Shown piece after piece: positions 24,463 to 36,884 of a stretch of DNA of 64,000 bases. A program made the translations under genes and the position numbers. Within the stretch, counting starts at the first letter, position 1; each line of letters starts with the position of its first letter. Origin of the DNA: Nageia nagi (lineage: Eukaryota > Pinophyta); the NCBI GenBank assembly GCA_050084985.1, contig JBITNC010000001.1:144274001-144338000 (forward strand), given 5' to 3'. The notes below the pieces were generated by a model, which did no database searches, was not told where the DNA came from, and saw only the letters and a list, made by a program, of their open reading frames with translations.

Positions 24463-25130
24463 GCATTTAGATTCAATATCTTTCATTGTTTACTCAATAT
24501 ATGCATAGATTCATGGTTTTAGTACACATTAAACCTTATGGGTATCCTTAAATACTTAAGATCTAGGATATTTAAGGTTCATTATCTAAAGTAGAGTTTG
24601 AATACTAAATTTATTCTAATACTTACAAGATCCATATAAATTACTCAGTTCATCATTATAATTGCTTGAAAATACACCTAAAAATTTGCACATTACATAA
24701 TAGGAGTCATTTTATTTTTTTCCTTCATTGATTTGAGGCTAAGCGGCTCACCTTATCTTTTGGAGTGAGAAAATTCACTCCATGTTAGCTTGAGTGCATT
24801 TAGATTCAATATCTTTACATTGTTAACTCTATAATTGCATAGATTCATGGTTTGAATACACGTTAGACCTTGTGGGTATCCATAAATCCTTGAGATTTTA
24901 GATTTTTTAAGGATTTTTTAAATCTAAAGCAGGGTTTGAATATTAAATTTATTTAAATACTTAGAAGATTCATTAAAATTGCTCAATTCATCATCATAAT
25001 TTCTTGAAAACACATATAGGCATTTGCATATTATATAATAGCACCATTTTATTCTTTGTATTCATTGATTTGAGGATAGGGGCTTACATTACCTTTTAGA
25101 ATGAGGAAACTCACTCCATGCTAGTTTGGG
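24463..25130. repeat. Two-copy tandem repeat, 333-bp period
   Basis: GCATTTAGATTCAATATCTT begins at 24463 and again at 24796. Both units continue through CATAGATTCATGGTTT, GGGTATCC and TTCATTGATTTGAGG to an ACTCCATG block. Function unknown, with no coding potential. Confidence 0.85.
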
Positions 25131-25134
25131 TACC

Positions 25135-28100
25135 TTAAGGGGCTTAAATTAGAGGTCACACTACATTGACTAGATGCATTTAGGTTTTGCCTAACATTAT
25201 AATAGGTTTTTGAAGTATAATTGAAGGTATAATTCAAATCTTTATCCCATATTTATACTTATTTCAAAGACCAAAGCACATGTTATGTTGAATTGATGGT
25301 CTTATGTATAATGATCTATTTACATATTTTTTATGCACAATAGTAAGAATTTTGGTCCACACTAATTGCTAAAGTTGTATGTCTATAATTGTTCACTGGT
25401 CTTAAATTAGATAGAGTTTAGAGACTAATAACTTAAGTGAGTTTATTCTTGATTTGAATAGTTTTTTAAAGGCCATCCACTATGTCCACGAAAATTTTAA
25501 ATTTAGGTTCAAAAATAAGAATAGAATCCAATAGAGGAAGCAAATTGTAATGTTCACCTATTCATGACTTTATCAAAATCCTAGAATTTCAAATCTTTTT
25601 TTATTTAATTTGAACACTCGAATATTTTAGGAATGGAAAAGGTGATCCACATGAGCTTGTCAATGCTGCTAGCTAGTCAAAACCCATATGGTAAGATTAG
25701 TCAAATATGGATTAACCAATCTTGATTAAAATTTTATAGTATTCACTTCTTAATGTTTATCTCATTGGACGATACCACATAGATGATCTTATCATTTTTT
25801 CTTATGAACTATGCAATGAATAATTTGATCATGGCATTGTGGTTTTCTACTTGGGGCTCATATCACCCAAGAGAATGCTCATCCTCAAGGTTAAACATCT
25901 TCACGTGATGTGTAATCTTCTAAATCATAGGACGAGATGGATTATCTTAAGCAAACTTCTATATGATACAGCTAAATCATTATTACCTATGCAATAGTCA
26001 TCATACTCCTATATTCTTATCCATATGAGTTATAACTACTAGTTACCCTCACTCGATAATTATAGTTTTATCAACTACTACTCCTATCTAATAGCTTATC
26101 AGGGTTATGAGATACTAACATGTCCATATCTATCGGCTAGACCCACCATGTTATCTGGTATCCTCGTGCCCATATCTTGGGGAACCATGGATATTAAAAT
26201 ATTATCCTCAAGTGGTTTATTTTGTCTAGTCATCTTATTTCAAAGGTTATAAAGTAAAAATCACCCCACATTATCATTCTTAGAGATAATTGATCTAGAA
26301 TCAATTATTAATTTTCTAAGTTTACATGCTTGAGTGATAAAAGCAATAGTGTATATTATGATCTAATCATTGCATTAATATAAAACTAACCACATCTCAT
26401 TATGTATCAACTAAATATATATCAATTAAACATATCATTTAAATAATGGAAGTAATTACATCAAGTGTGGATGCGAAGATACAAGAAAAGCTTATTCGAT
26501 AAGCCAACATAAAATATATACAATAGTATATCATTTTAGTAATCCCACATGTAGGATGAGATAAAAAGAATAATAATTTAAAAGTAAACTATTTTCAGGG
26601 AATAATAACAAGTCCTGAGAAACTTCTAAAAGTGGCTACTCCTAACAAGGGAGTGCGGTATAAAGTGGTCCTTACTCAAGGAATAATTTTGGTTGAGATT
26701 ATCTTTTTCGTTTAAGAGATTTACAATAATTGAAGTTTGTCCATTTTTCATAAGCATCAAAAGTCCTAGTTATTTGATGACTGATAGGTTTATTAACTTT
26801 AGTTTATTTGGTCGACCATTAATATGCTTAACCAAATATTATACTTGATCAAACCTTCTCATTTATTCCAAAGTTATCTAACATCATCCAAGTTTCCAAC
26901 ATTTTTCAATATAATGATCCCTTTATTTAAACTTTAATTTAGTATTCAATCTTAGTTTCATTCACCATCTCATTTGTTTTAAGATGTATCTACTTCTAAA
27001 ATTATATCGTAATATTACATAAAGTGAGATTAGCATTTTTATAGTAAACTAATGTACTTAAATCCAAACATATCAAAATAATTTATATTAGTTATTTAGC
27101 TTCATCTCTTATTTTATAATCCTTTCATTTACCTTCTATCAATTGTTCTTTAAGATTAAAAAGAGTCAACTTTTTCACAATTTTTTTTTTTAAACAAGTT
27201 AATGATATAATTATATCAAAGCAAGAACAATCTTACCAAAAAATTAATAATGACTTAACTTTCATCCATGGTCTTAGAATTCTTTATGTTTAATTCAATC
27301 ATTATTTCTTCAAATAAGAATGGTAAGGATATTAATCAAGACAAGGTTATATATTTACAATGACACAAGTTTAACCCTAATATATTATGAAATGAATCAT
27401 TTTATGGATCCAAGGTAACATCTATGGTTTTACACAAATGTCCTACTGAAAACATAAAAAGATTCTATATGTATAATTGAGTTTCTATATGATTATCATA
27501 TAGAGTTTTTTGGGTTTACAAATGGCAATGACCAATGTTCAAATTTTAATAAAAAAGGATCCATAAACTTTAAAAACTAGGGTTTCATATTTGTTTAATA
27601 ATAACTTTTTATTTTTTAGAATTATAAAAATAATATATGTTCACAATGTGCATACAATTCTTGACAAGTTAAAAAAAAAAACTAAAACTAATGAATTTAT
27701 GTCAAATTATGCTTGAAGGACACAAGCACTTTTCAAAATGATAATCTAGATATTAGAATAAATTATATATTTGGAAACTAGACTTCAAGTACTACTTTTT
27801 TATCCAAGTGATATTTTTCAAGATTCGAACTCTAAGTGCTTCAAATTTTAAGGTCAATTATGATCAAACTTGAAAATTAAGGAAAACACTTCCACTTTTT
27901 GGCTAAAAGTAAGACTCATCTTCTTGCACTTACCTAAATGTCCAGATTATACATTATGAACTACACATGCTTCTTGGTTAGATACCCTTTAAGAGATAAG
28001 ACCTCCCTCTCAATAAAATTTTGAAAAATAATTTGTTACATTCAAACGACCCACCAAGAGCGAAATCGTAAGCTCAAGGTACACAAGTATTTCAATGGAT

Positions 28101-30300
28101 CAATTCAAATTCCTAGATATACGATAGGTTTTAGATGAGTAGGTTTAACACATGTTTATCAAAATATTTTGAAATATATTGGATAGAGGTTGCATTGCCT
28201 CAATATTTCAAAATATCAAGCATCAATTTACTAATGCTTATATAAAGGAATTGATCCAATCAAACAATTATGAGTTCAAAGACATCATACCATAAGTCTC
28301 TTATGGAATTCTCCAATATATATCAATCGAAGGAATAAACACATTCATTCCTCTAGATGTCTCCTTAGATGGGGGTATAAAATAATGACTAAGAAGGGGT
28401 TTCCTTAGGATTAGAAAGTGTCTGTTTACCTCAAAGACACTAGTCAATGTCCATCAAAATAGAAGACTTCTAAAGACTTATGTGGTGGATTTATAGACAT
28501 TGAATAATCAAATATCCGAGAGTTTCACCAAATCATGGTATTATAAATGCATCAAATGAATCTTATGGTAAACGCTCACTGATTTACATACACTATCTCA
28601 TTGCATGAGAGCTAAAACCAACAAATAGTCTTCCTAAAGTTCTTTAACTTCCAAATAGTGAAGAGACACCCCAATACTCCTAAATTTGAATATAATTTTC
28701 CATATTGGTTTTAAACTCTTTAAAACTTAAATGTGGAGATTAAAAATCCTTATTACGAAATGTAAGAATACTTCCTTCATGTTTTGCAATGTAGTTATCC
28801 TCAAACCAATCTTGATCCTTGAATAAGCACACAATATAATGAGATTTAATAGTGACCAAAGAACTCCTAACCCAAATGAGAAAAATGAGACCAAATCATA
28901 TGCCCAAAAAGCCTATGGTGAGTCGCAAACCTTCAAAAATTATAGAATGCTCATATTAAATCTTCACATTACTTAAAAACTAGTTTTATAAATTTAAAAA
29001 TATACAATATAAATTTAGAAATAAATATGCATTAAAAATTTTATAATACATAATTATTCTCATAATTCTAAAATGCACAACCCATTCATCATACAAATAT
29101 AGAAAATATAAATATAATGTAAAAGTTAAAAATTATCTTTTAAACTTATTCATTTTAATTTATTTTAAAATTATAATAATTATAAAAATGTAAATTTTAT
29201 TAGTTAAGTTATTGCAAAAAAATAGCATGTAAATTACAATTTCACAAGCAAACCATAACTTGTTATTGATTTAAATTATATAATTAACAATCAATTATTT
29301 TTTATTTCATATGTTATTTATGTGATTATAATTTGTATTAAAAATTGTATCCATTAATCATAACTATATAAGAATATTAATTTTCATTAAAATACTTTTT
29401 AACTTCTACTTAACTATATCAACTATTTATCACTATTATATATACATACGAAATAATTTATTTATTTTACATAATAATTTTTACAAGATTTATTGTAATT
29501 GTAAATATTTTTAATTTTTAATCCATATTATTTATTACAACCATCCAACAATAAATTTTTATTATGCTTGAATTAAAAATAAGAACAAAAGTAAAATTTG
29601 TAAATAATGAAAATAAAAATCTAGATATACAAATTAGAGACATTTTAAAAAATAACAATTTCAATAGTTCTAACAAATTAATGCATATGTAAAACAATAT
29701 CATACTACAAGAATAAATAATAATTGTTAAAATGATTTCTATTTCGAACTATTAAATTATTCATTTAAAAAAATATATAATTTGAAATATTAAATTCAAA
29801 AATATGTAAAAATTAAAATAAAAAAATAACATCCCAAAGGTCCAAGACACAAACCCTAAAGGAGGTTCATGACCATCCTTTAGGGCTTTATGAGGGGGTT
29901 TCCTACCCCTCTAAAAATAATTTTTTTATTAACAAGTATTGGTTAAAAAGTACATAAAAAAGTATTTACATTGTTAAAAAATAACTTCCATCTTAAATGC
30001 TTTAGATCTTCAAGTATTGCTAAATGATTGATAATCAACATATTACTTCATGTTACCATGATATTGATTGACAATATAACCACTAGCTAATACTTCAATA
30101 GCACCTGCAAAATGAATAATATTTTATTAGTATCGTAGTGAAATTAAAAATGTTTTTCATCTTTATAAATAATATAATTTCTATTTAAATAAGATACTAT
30201 TTTAAATCAATATCTACTACTAAAAACATTTTGAATTTTAATTAAAACAAGAACAATTCTCTCCTTAATAATGAAATATGTTCACCTAAAAGAAGCATTT
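25135..30300. other. Long AT-rich stretch without recognisable genes
   Basis: About 5.2 kb with only short chance frames. The part 28950-30300 is extremely AT-rich. I saw no LTR pair, protein motif or structured RNA here. Confidence 0.4.
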
Positions 30301-30309
30301 AAAATTTGC

Positions 30310-30955
30310 TTTATAATTAAAATTTGCCTTGGCGATGGGTTTTTGTTAGCTCTGTTGCTTTGTGAAGCAGAGGATAAAAAACCACATTGCCACATTTTTT
30401 CCACGAAATATTGCTGTTAGTTCGATAATCTAAACGGCTGGAGATATATATACATACGGACTCTGAAGGAAATGCAATCCAATTGCCACCACACTCCATT
30501 GTCATGTTTTTCAATGTAGGCTTTGAGTTTGGAGTCCGCTTCAGGAAACCATGGTCCTCAACAATATTTCCATATTCTCAGATCTTGTGTAACAATTGAT
30601 GAAGGAATACGCAATAGACTCAAAGGTTCTTGGACTCAAAAAACCTCTTTAAGGACATACATAGAATATTGTTGAAGAGGCCAACCTATACAATTTAAAA
30701 AAACAAATTCCCAGATTATGGATCACAGAGATTGAAACCCACCGCGTCAAAATCTCCCTCTCGTGGAATCCATCCCATGAGGATCTAATAATCTCAGTGA
30801 CATGGATCATAAAATAATCTTAATACTACGGTAATTGCGTAGAATCATTTGAAGTTTCATCTGTAAGTTGGTCTGGAGAGCACTAAAAAAAGATAGATTC
30901 ATTAGTAGAAAACTTCAAGAGACATCGATATTAGAATGGACATTTTCTAACACTC
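30310..30955. other. GC-richer stretch, unassigned
   Basis: Base composition rises from about 30330 onward and CpG reappears, as in the pseudogenes that follow. A 65-codon minus frame (30317-30514) is unrecognised and probably chance. The stretch may be the decayed N-terminal part of the DUF4283-type gene. Confidence 0.35.
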
Positions 30956-30959
30956 CTCA

Positions 30960-31190
30960 CCTTTCAGGACATACTACTTACCTTTGAGAATGGACCCTGG
31001 TGGAGCGGATCTACATGATTTTCGATTTAAATCTTTCAATCTGGCACAAGAGGGGACCCAAAAAGTTCCCTGGTTTGGATTAAGATGGTCACTTCCAATC
31101 CACCTATGGGATAATGAACTCTTCTAAGCCATTGAAAATAAGACAGAAAAATTCATCGACAGAAATCCAAACCAGATCTCATGTAACTTT
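30960..31190 (+). pseudogene. DUF4283-type fragment (LINE ORF1-like)
   Basis: Plus strand, two frames. TFENGPWW occurs in one, then (after a shift) FKSFNLAQEGTQKVPWFGLR and LPIHLWDNELF with IGN/ENK-like and EKFIDRNPNQ blocks in the next. The order GPW-W, FxxxFNxxxE, VPxWxRL, LPxxxWD, IG/ENxxGxFI is that of DUF4283, usually fused to a zinc knuckle in LINE ORF1 or related plant mobile ORFs. No zinc knuckle is readable downstream; instead SPT5-like sequence starts 270 bp on. Confidence 0.6.
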
Positions 31191-31457
31191 AACTGATTGA
31201 TCTTAACAATATCCTGCTATGGGTACATTTTGATAGAGAAACAACATTTGTACAAGAATTAGATTGTGAAAATCTTACTTTAGTTGCAATCATTGAATTG
31301 CTGCGAAGAAGGATGAAAGTAGCTATATCGTGCCCAAAGGGACCATCTACCCCAAGAAGAATGATGAAAAACACTGTAATATAAGGGGCCAGTAAGCACA
31401 ATCAAAACACAATTGGAAGAAGAAGACCCTCGGAAGAAGCAGATATATTTACAAGAC

Positions 31458-32115
31458 AATGTCCAAGAAGTCCATTTATGATAAGGATGTAATCCCCAGT
31501 TTGGACGAGGTTGTGAAGTTTCAGAATGAAGATGGAGATGGAGATGATGATGAAGGTGAGACTATTGTGGTGGTGAGAGGGGATCTGACGAACATGATGG
31601 GTGGGTGGAGATGGTGAAATATGATGATGTTTATGTAAAACCTAACCTGGAAGAGAATTGTGGAACTACAGTGTTATTGAAGCAAAATCAGCTATGTAAG
31701 TTCTTTAAACCAGGCTGTCATGTTAGGATAACAGAGGGGATTTATAAAGGCGCCAAAGGGATTGTTGCATTTGTGGAGAATAACAAGTTGGTAGTCATAT
31801 CAGACATAACTAAGGAGACTGCAAGTTTTTGTAGACTGATGAGCTGTATGATGTCGTTCGATTGGATAAGTTTAGCTTTGCGGTCGTTACCGGTATAGAA
31901 CAGGATAGATTCCAAATTATGAAGGCATTTCCGTATAGATCATAGGAATCAATGACAGTGTTAAGGTTGTGGAGGGTCCATTTAATGGAAGAGAGGGATC
32001 AGTTAAGCACATCAACAGAGGGGTGCTATTTATCCTTGACACTATTCCGCCTCTGTACAGTAGAGAATATCAACTTGTATCATGTAAAAATACCAAAACA
32101 GCTTTAAGGCATTAG
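31458..32115 (+). pseudogene. SPT5-like (KOW-domain elongation factor) intronless pseudogene
   Basis: Plus strand. MSKKSIYDKDVIPSLDEVVK and ETIVVVRGDLTNMMG are followed by a 1-base shift in a G-rich tract, then WVEMVKYDDVYVKP. LCKFFKPGCHVRITEGIYKG with KGIVAFVENNKLVVISDITK is an SPT5 KOW block. A further shift gives ELYDVVRLDKFSFAVVTGIE, and another gives INDSVKVVEGPFNGREGSVK followed by HINRGVLFI. Order and spacing match the NGN-to-KOW4 middle of plant SPT5, a DSIF subunit that binds RNA polymerase II (or the related KTF1). No introns interrupt about 650 bp, unlike the usual multi-exon gene, so a retrocopy is likely. At least three frameshifts and one stop make it non-functional. SPT5 is favoured over KTF1 but not certain. 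Confidence 0.8.
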
Positions 32116-32129
32116 ATGAGGAACAAATG

Positions 32130-32985
32130 GAAGGAGATTTCTTAAAACAGGAAACAGAGTAGGTTAGAAACTCACAAGAAATTAAAAGGAATGAGTCGCA
32201 CTGTTGGGATTTCAGAAACCTGGAGGAAAGAAAAGCAGCACAAAGAAGATCACAATCAGAAAAGGATTCATGTATCAGCCATATAAGTAACAACAGGGGA
32301 AAGAAATAAGAAGCAGAAAATCCAATTCAATGGCATCCCAAGCAGGAATAGATGAGAAGTCTGGTTCCCAATGCCAACCAAAATGATGTTCCCGTTTTGG
32401 AACATAAGAGGCATTAATGCCCAAGTTACAGACACATAGAAAGACAATCTGGTGAGTAACGCAAACAAGTACCATTCTTCCAAACTCTAATCATGTACCT
32501 GAAGGGGCCAAGGGGGATCCATACCTCGTTTCAGAAACCATCTTGGTTGCATCAACATCAAGTTCCCAATCCCCTCGCCTGAACCACCATCATGCTTGAA
32601 ATACCAATACAAGGAGAGGAGGGATATATACAAGGGTTGGGGCAGAGCCGTTGAAGGACGCTCCAAACGGTAATCTGATGTCGGTGGACTCTGACCATCA
32701 ACGGTTAGGGTGACCTTCATGCCCGCCCCAAATCAAACCATTGAAGAAAAGAAAATCACAGGGTCCATAACGGGCCTATAAACATAACAAAGGAGATCAA
32801 TTTTGAATAGTTCTGGTCACGTATAGCGTGGACCGTCGTACCCTGCTATGACAAGTTTCTGGGAGATATCTCTTGATCTATCCCATCTTTGATTTAATTC
32901 ACATCTTCTACCTAAAAACTCGAACTAATGTTATACCCTAACACCAAATTAATCCACAATTGATACCCTAAACCGAATGATCATA
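32130..32985. other. GC-richer flank of the SPT5-like pseudogene
   Basis: CpG-containing, relatively GC-rich sequence. On minus it has a TATA-like TATATA near 32626-32634 and short open frames, but no recognisable protein. It may be 3' sequence carried with the retrocopy or a remnant of another gene. Confidence 0.3.
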
Positions 32986-32989
32986 ATTT

Positions 32990-35900
32990 AACGACATAAT
33001 TAAAATAAAGATGTCTTCTCAAATATCATTTTAAAAAATATCTAGTCTAAAGCATAGCCTCTTTTTTCAAAAAGAATGTGGTGTACTCATAATGTCCAAT
33101 AACAATTTGAATTGGTAGTAGAATAATAGATCATTTGTGGAGAAAACAAAATAAAGTCTACTTCATTAATACAAAATGGAACTTTCTTCTCCACTGTATC
33201 CATGTGAATCCATTTCTCAAAACCATTATAATAATAAAAATTCATCTCATTAAAGTTAATAACTAAAACTTTTGTTAAATAAAATTAACCATAACCACCT
33301 TCTTAATAAGTATTGATCTCAATAATACTTCTCCAAATTAGTATGATACCCCTACTCAAACTAACATTAATAATCCAAATAAGGGATTTGATTGGAATGA
33401 GCTAATTTCTATTAACTCACATAATGAGATAAGATAGAAGAATAACTTCTCTCTTTTCTCTCAACCCTCTTAATAAGAAGTAATGGTGATATACAATCTT
33501 TATAAGGATTCTCTTCATATTTCAAGCTTAAGGAGGGAAATGAAGAGAATCCTACAACCATTAGATTACAAGTTGTGATTCTTATTTCATTATAATCTTA
33601 GAAGACCTAAAATAATGCTTGTGAATATACTTGGTTATTATAAACTATGTCCAATTGAATAATAAAGAGAAAGTAGGGAGCTCTCCTTAAATCTCATCTA
33701 ATACCACTTATACTAGATTGGGTCAAGTTTTTTTCTTTTCCATAGGCAAAAAAGAGGGTTTCTCAAATAATGTACCAAACCTTGTTAAAAGGTTTTTTTT
33801 TTTTAAATGGTAAACTTGTATTACAAATTATTAAGCAATTATTTTAGAGACATCCTAAGATACAACATGTGAAGAAGTTTGGGAGAACCTATATATTTTT
33901 ATTGCAATCTAACCATTGAATGATTTCCTCTTTATTTTTTTGCATTGTCCTTGCTCACATAAAAATAATAATTAAAATTTTTAAGGAAATAACCTTTGAG
34001 TCTAGTTTGTACAATAGTCAGTTCCCTCAACTTCTCTGTAATTATTTTCACAACTTCTTCAATAACCAAGAACCCCCAACAAGTTACAAAAGGGAGTATA
34101 TATTTCAAAATCGGTGTTTGTTCTACTAAAATAACCTTTGAACTTCCCAAATGATTTCAGAAATAACTTTATCTTATTAAATTTAACTATGTTACCATTT
34201 ACCTACCCTACGATGGTATACAAGTTTTGCTCAGGGTTATTCCTAAGGATCGGCCAAAAAGCAAAACTTGTAGAAACCAAGGCAAACCAATTTCAAATTT
34301 TTGATGAAAATATAGCCTTTAAAATAAAAGGTATAAGTGGATGCATACCATATACATATCATATATTGATTTTTTGGCGATTAGATACATAAAATTAAGA
34401 CCTATCTATAATTTTAAGGTGAATGTCCCGCCCTTGTAGGGGTCCAAATATTAGCCAATTTAAAAATCTTAAACTCCTAAGTTTTGCTTGTAAGAGCTTA
34501 TTAACTGTTAGTAAAAATATTGTTTCTAATTTTGAACATGACGACATAAGTCTAGATCAAGCTATTAGGTATATAGGTCACCTTCTAGGTCTTCATTTAG
34601 TTTATTCTTTATGCATTGGGTTAATACATAGTTTTTAGTATAGTAACATACTGTATAGTTTTGGTATGCTACCATACAATTTTTAATGAAAATTACATCA
34701 AATTTCATTTAAACATAAGAGTCCTTAGCATCCTCACTCCAATGATATACAATATATATTATCTAGCCCATTTTAGATCACACTTCCCAATGAGGATGCA
34801 TTTTCTCTCCAAATACTTAGAGAAAATAATGTTGACATATTAAAAAATGGTCCCCTAAGTAACTTCATACCATCCCTCTCTCTACAGTTGATATACTGAA
34901 ACAATCCATAGATTTCATGGTACAAATCCTTATTAAGGTATGAATGGTGAATAAGATCCTACATGACCTTGTACTCCTATTTTATTTTTTTCCTCCTTCT
35001 TCTTCTTATGATGCTAAAAATCTTTCTTCACCTTATGTTTGTTCACCAAATTTTGATCACAATATTTATGAATTAATGGTTTCTATCCTCTTGGTTCTTT
35101 ACTATGTAAATGTTAGCTTTGTAGAAGCACTAATCAATCTTTTCATTTATCCCACAATGATAATATGATCTTCATTTTTTCTCACACTAAATACATTATA
35201 ATAAATTATCTATCATCCTTAATAAGGTGGTACTTATTCTCCTTTATATCATAAATAACATCCTTATCAAATAAATTAGGACTTCTTAATAGTATTGTAG
35301 AAACATCAAGAGCTACAACATCTAGTTCAACCTCATCAATGAAATCAACATTAATGGAAAACCTCAATCTCCATTAGTATGTGACTTCCATCTTGGTCTT
35401 ACTATTCACCCTTATAAGTGGATAAGGATGTAAATAAGGATGAGTTTCTAATCTAAATTTCTATACCAAGTCCTCTAAAGTCATATTCACTTCAGAAATA
35501 GGATAAAAAAAAATAGCATAAATCTTGGTATTCTTTACTTAGACTTTGATGTACAATAGTTGAACAGTCTTCTTCTCATATTCACCCTTTATAAATTAAC
35601 ATCTCATGGCCATATACTTTAGCTTCTCTTAAACATTCAAGGTACTATCAATTTCCTCATAAATATTTTTTTCGCATACATTAAAGTACATTATGAAGCC
35701 TTGGCACACTTTGTTTCTTCCCATCCTCTCCTTGAAACTTATTTGATTTCTTCTTGAACCATTTTGGTCTCAGTTCAAGCGTGACCAACACTAACCATTA
35801 TTATATAGAGCATCTTGGGAACCACTCACTACTTACAACCCTACAACTAGATATCCCTATTTTGATGATAAAAGGTTGATCAGTAGCAGTGCCTAGATTA

Positions 35901-36300
35901 GATGATCTATCTATGCCGTAATTCTACATCTTTATCCCCTGCACACTCTCCATCCACCATTTTCCTACTATTATTATTATTCATGACAATTTTGCAATAA
36001 TAATCGAGAGGGGCAGATGTGATGTAAATACCAACACTTCTCATTATCATGTCCCTCTTTATTATAATTAGAGGAACGAGATTTCTTATTCTTTTATTTC
36101 TTAGTTATGGCATTAACTTTTTCCTTCTCTTATGAATTCTTCTTGGGATTTTCTTCTCAATTTTGGACTTCTTATGAGCCTCAAGTAAATTATTTTTTAA
36201 TTATGTTTTTCTTATATTAGCCCGCTTAGGAACTTTCTCCAATAATATTATCTATTATTATGCAAAGTACACTAGCATTGGTTCTAGCTTGTAGGCATGC
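32990..36300 (-). pseudogene. Gypsy-like gag knuckle and protease relic, copy 1
   Basis: On minus: a CCHC-type knuckle block NYNKEGHDNEKCWYLHH (about 36080-36010); retropepsin sequence with TKIYAIF near 35550; then EDLV (35478), HPYPLIRVNSKTKMEV, FIDEVELDVVALDV and ENKYHLIKDD (to about 35190); then MKRLISASTKLT (about 35110). This matches a gymnosperm-type gypsy gag-pro order. Sequence from 35478 down to about 32990 is repeated at 39665-42158. The 32990-34900 part should hold RT but shows none, so it may be non-coding or LTR sequence. Heavily decayed. Confidence 0.65.
34232..34478. mobile_element. 247-bp insertion with 10-bp target duplication
   Basis: AAGTTTTGCT flanks it on both sides (34222-34231 and 34479-34488). 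The sister copy near 41190 has a single site and no insert. No clear terminal inverted repeats or poly(A). A 10-bp duplication fits a Mutator-like MITE or a SINE. A perfect 12-bp inverted repeat (ACAAGTTTTGCT at 34220, AGCAAAACTTGT at 34260) spans the left junction. Confidence 0.65.
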
Positions 36301-36304
36301 ATTA

Positions 36305-36880
36305 TGGTGGTTCTCTTTCATATATAAATATGGGCATGTTACATGGAAAGCTAATGAAGATTTTATCTTGATATTTGGTATCATCTATAATTTAGGTATG
36401 TATTAACACCATATTTTAAGATTGGGATCTTATTATCACTAAACTATTTATTGCTCCATCTTTAATAATTATATATTATACTAGGCTTATTAATATATCC
36501 TATTATTATTGGATGTTTTATGCATATATAAGTTTATAACAACCCTAGTGTGGATGCTTTTGTGGGTGCAAACATTAAGGATAGCATGGAGGATTTCCTT
36601 AATTCCAACTATAAGTGTTGATATTAATTATTCTCTAAATGATGTATCTCAAGATCTCCCTTCTATAAATAAGTCCCTATTTGACTATACATTTGGTTGT
36701 CTAGATAAGGTGACATGTATTTATATTTCTTGATCTCTTTTTCAATAGTGAATTACTTAATCTTAATATTGATATTCCACACATAATTGCTTATTCTTAA
36801 TATGTTTAATTTCACACGTTGGAATCCACCTTTGTTGTATTTGTATTTAATATATATGATTTGGATATAAAATGTTTTAT
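36305..36880. other. No gene seen
   Basis: AT-rich DNA between the minus-strand gag relic and the plus-strand gag relic. No motif recognised. Confidence 0.4.
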
Positions 36881-36884
36881 AAAC

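Noticed and set aside
29500-30000. Short membrane-like frames in AT-rich DNA
   Set aside because: Ile/Phe/Leu-rich translations are expected from extreme AT content on either strand. No conservation or start context.
32042-32720. Possible minus-strand promoter and first exons (TATA-like box, donor- and acceptor-like sites, short frames)
   Set aside because: The frames match no family and partly overlap the SPT5-like pseudogene on plus. Splice-like strings are expected by chance.
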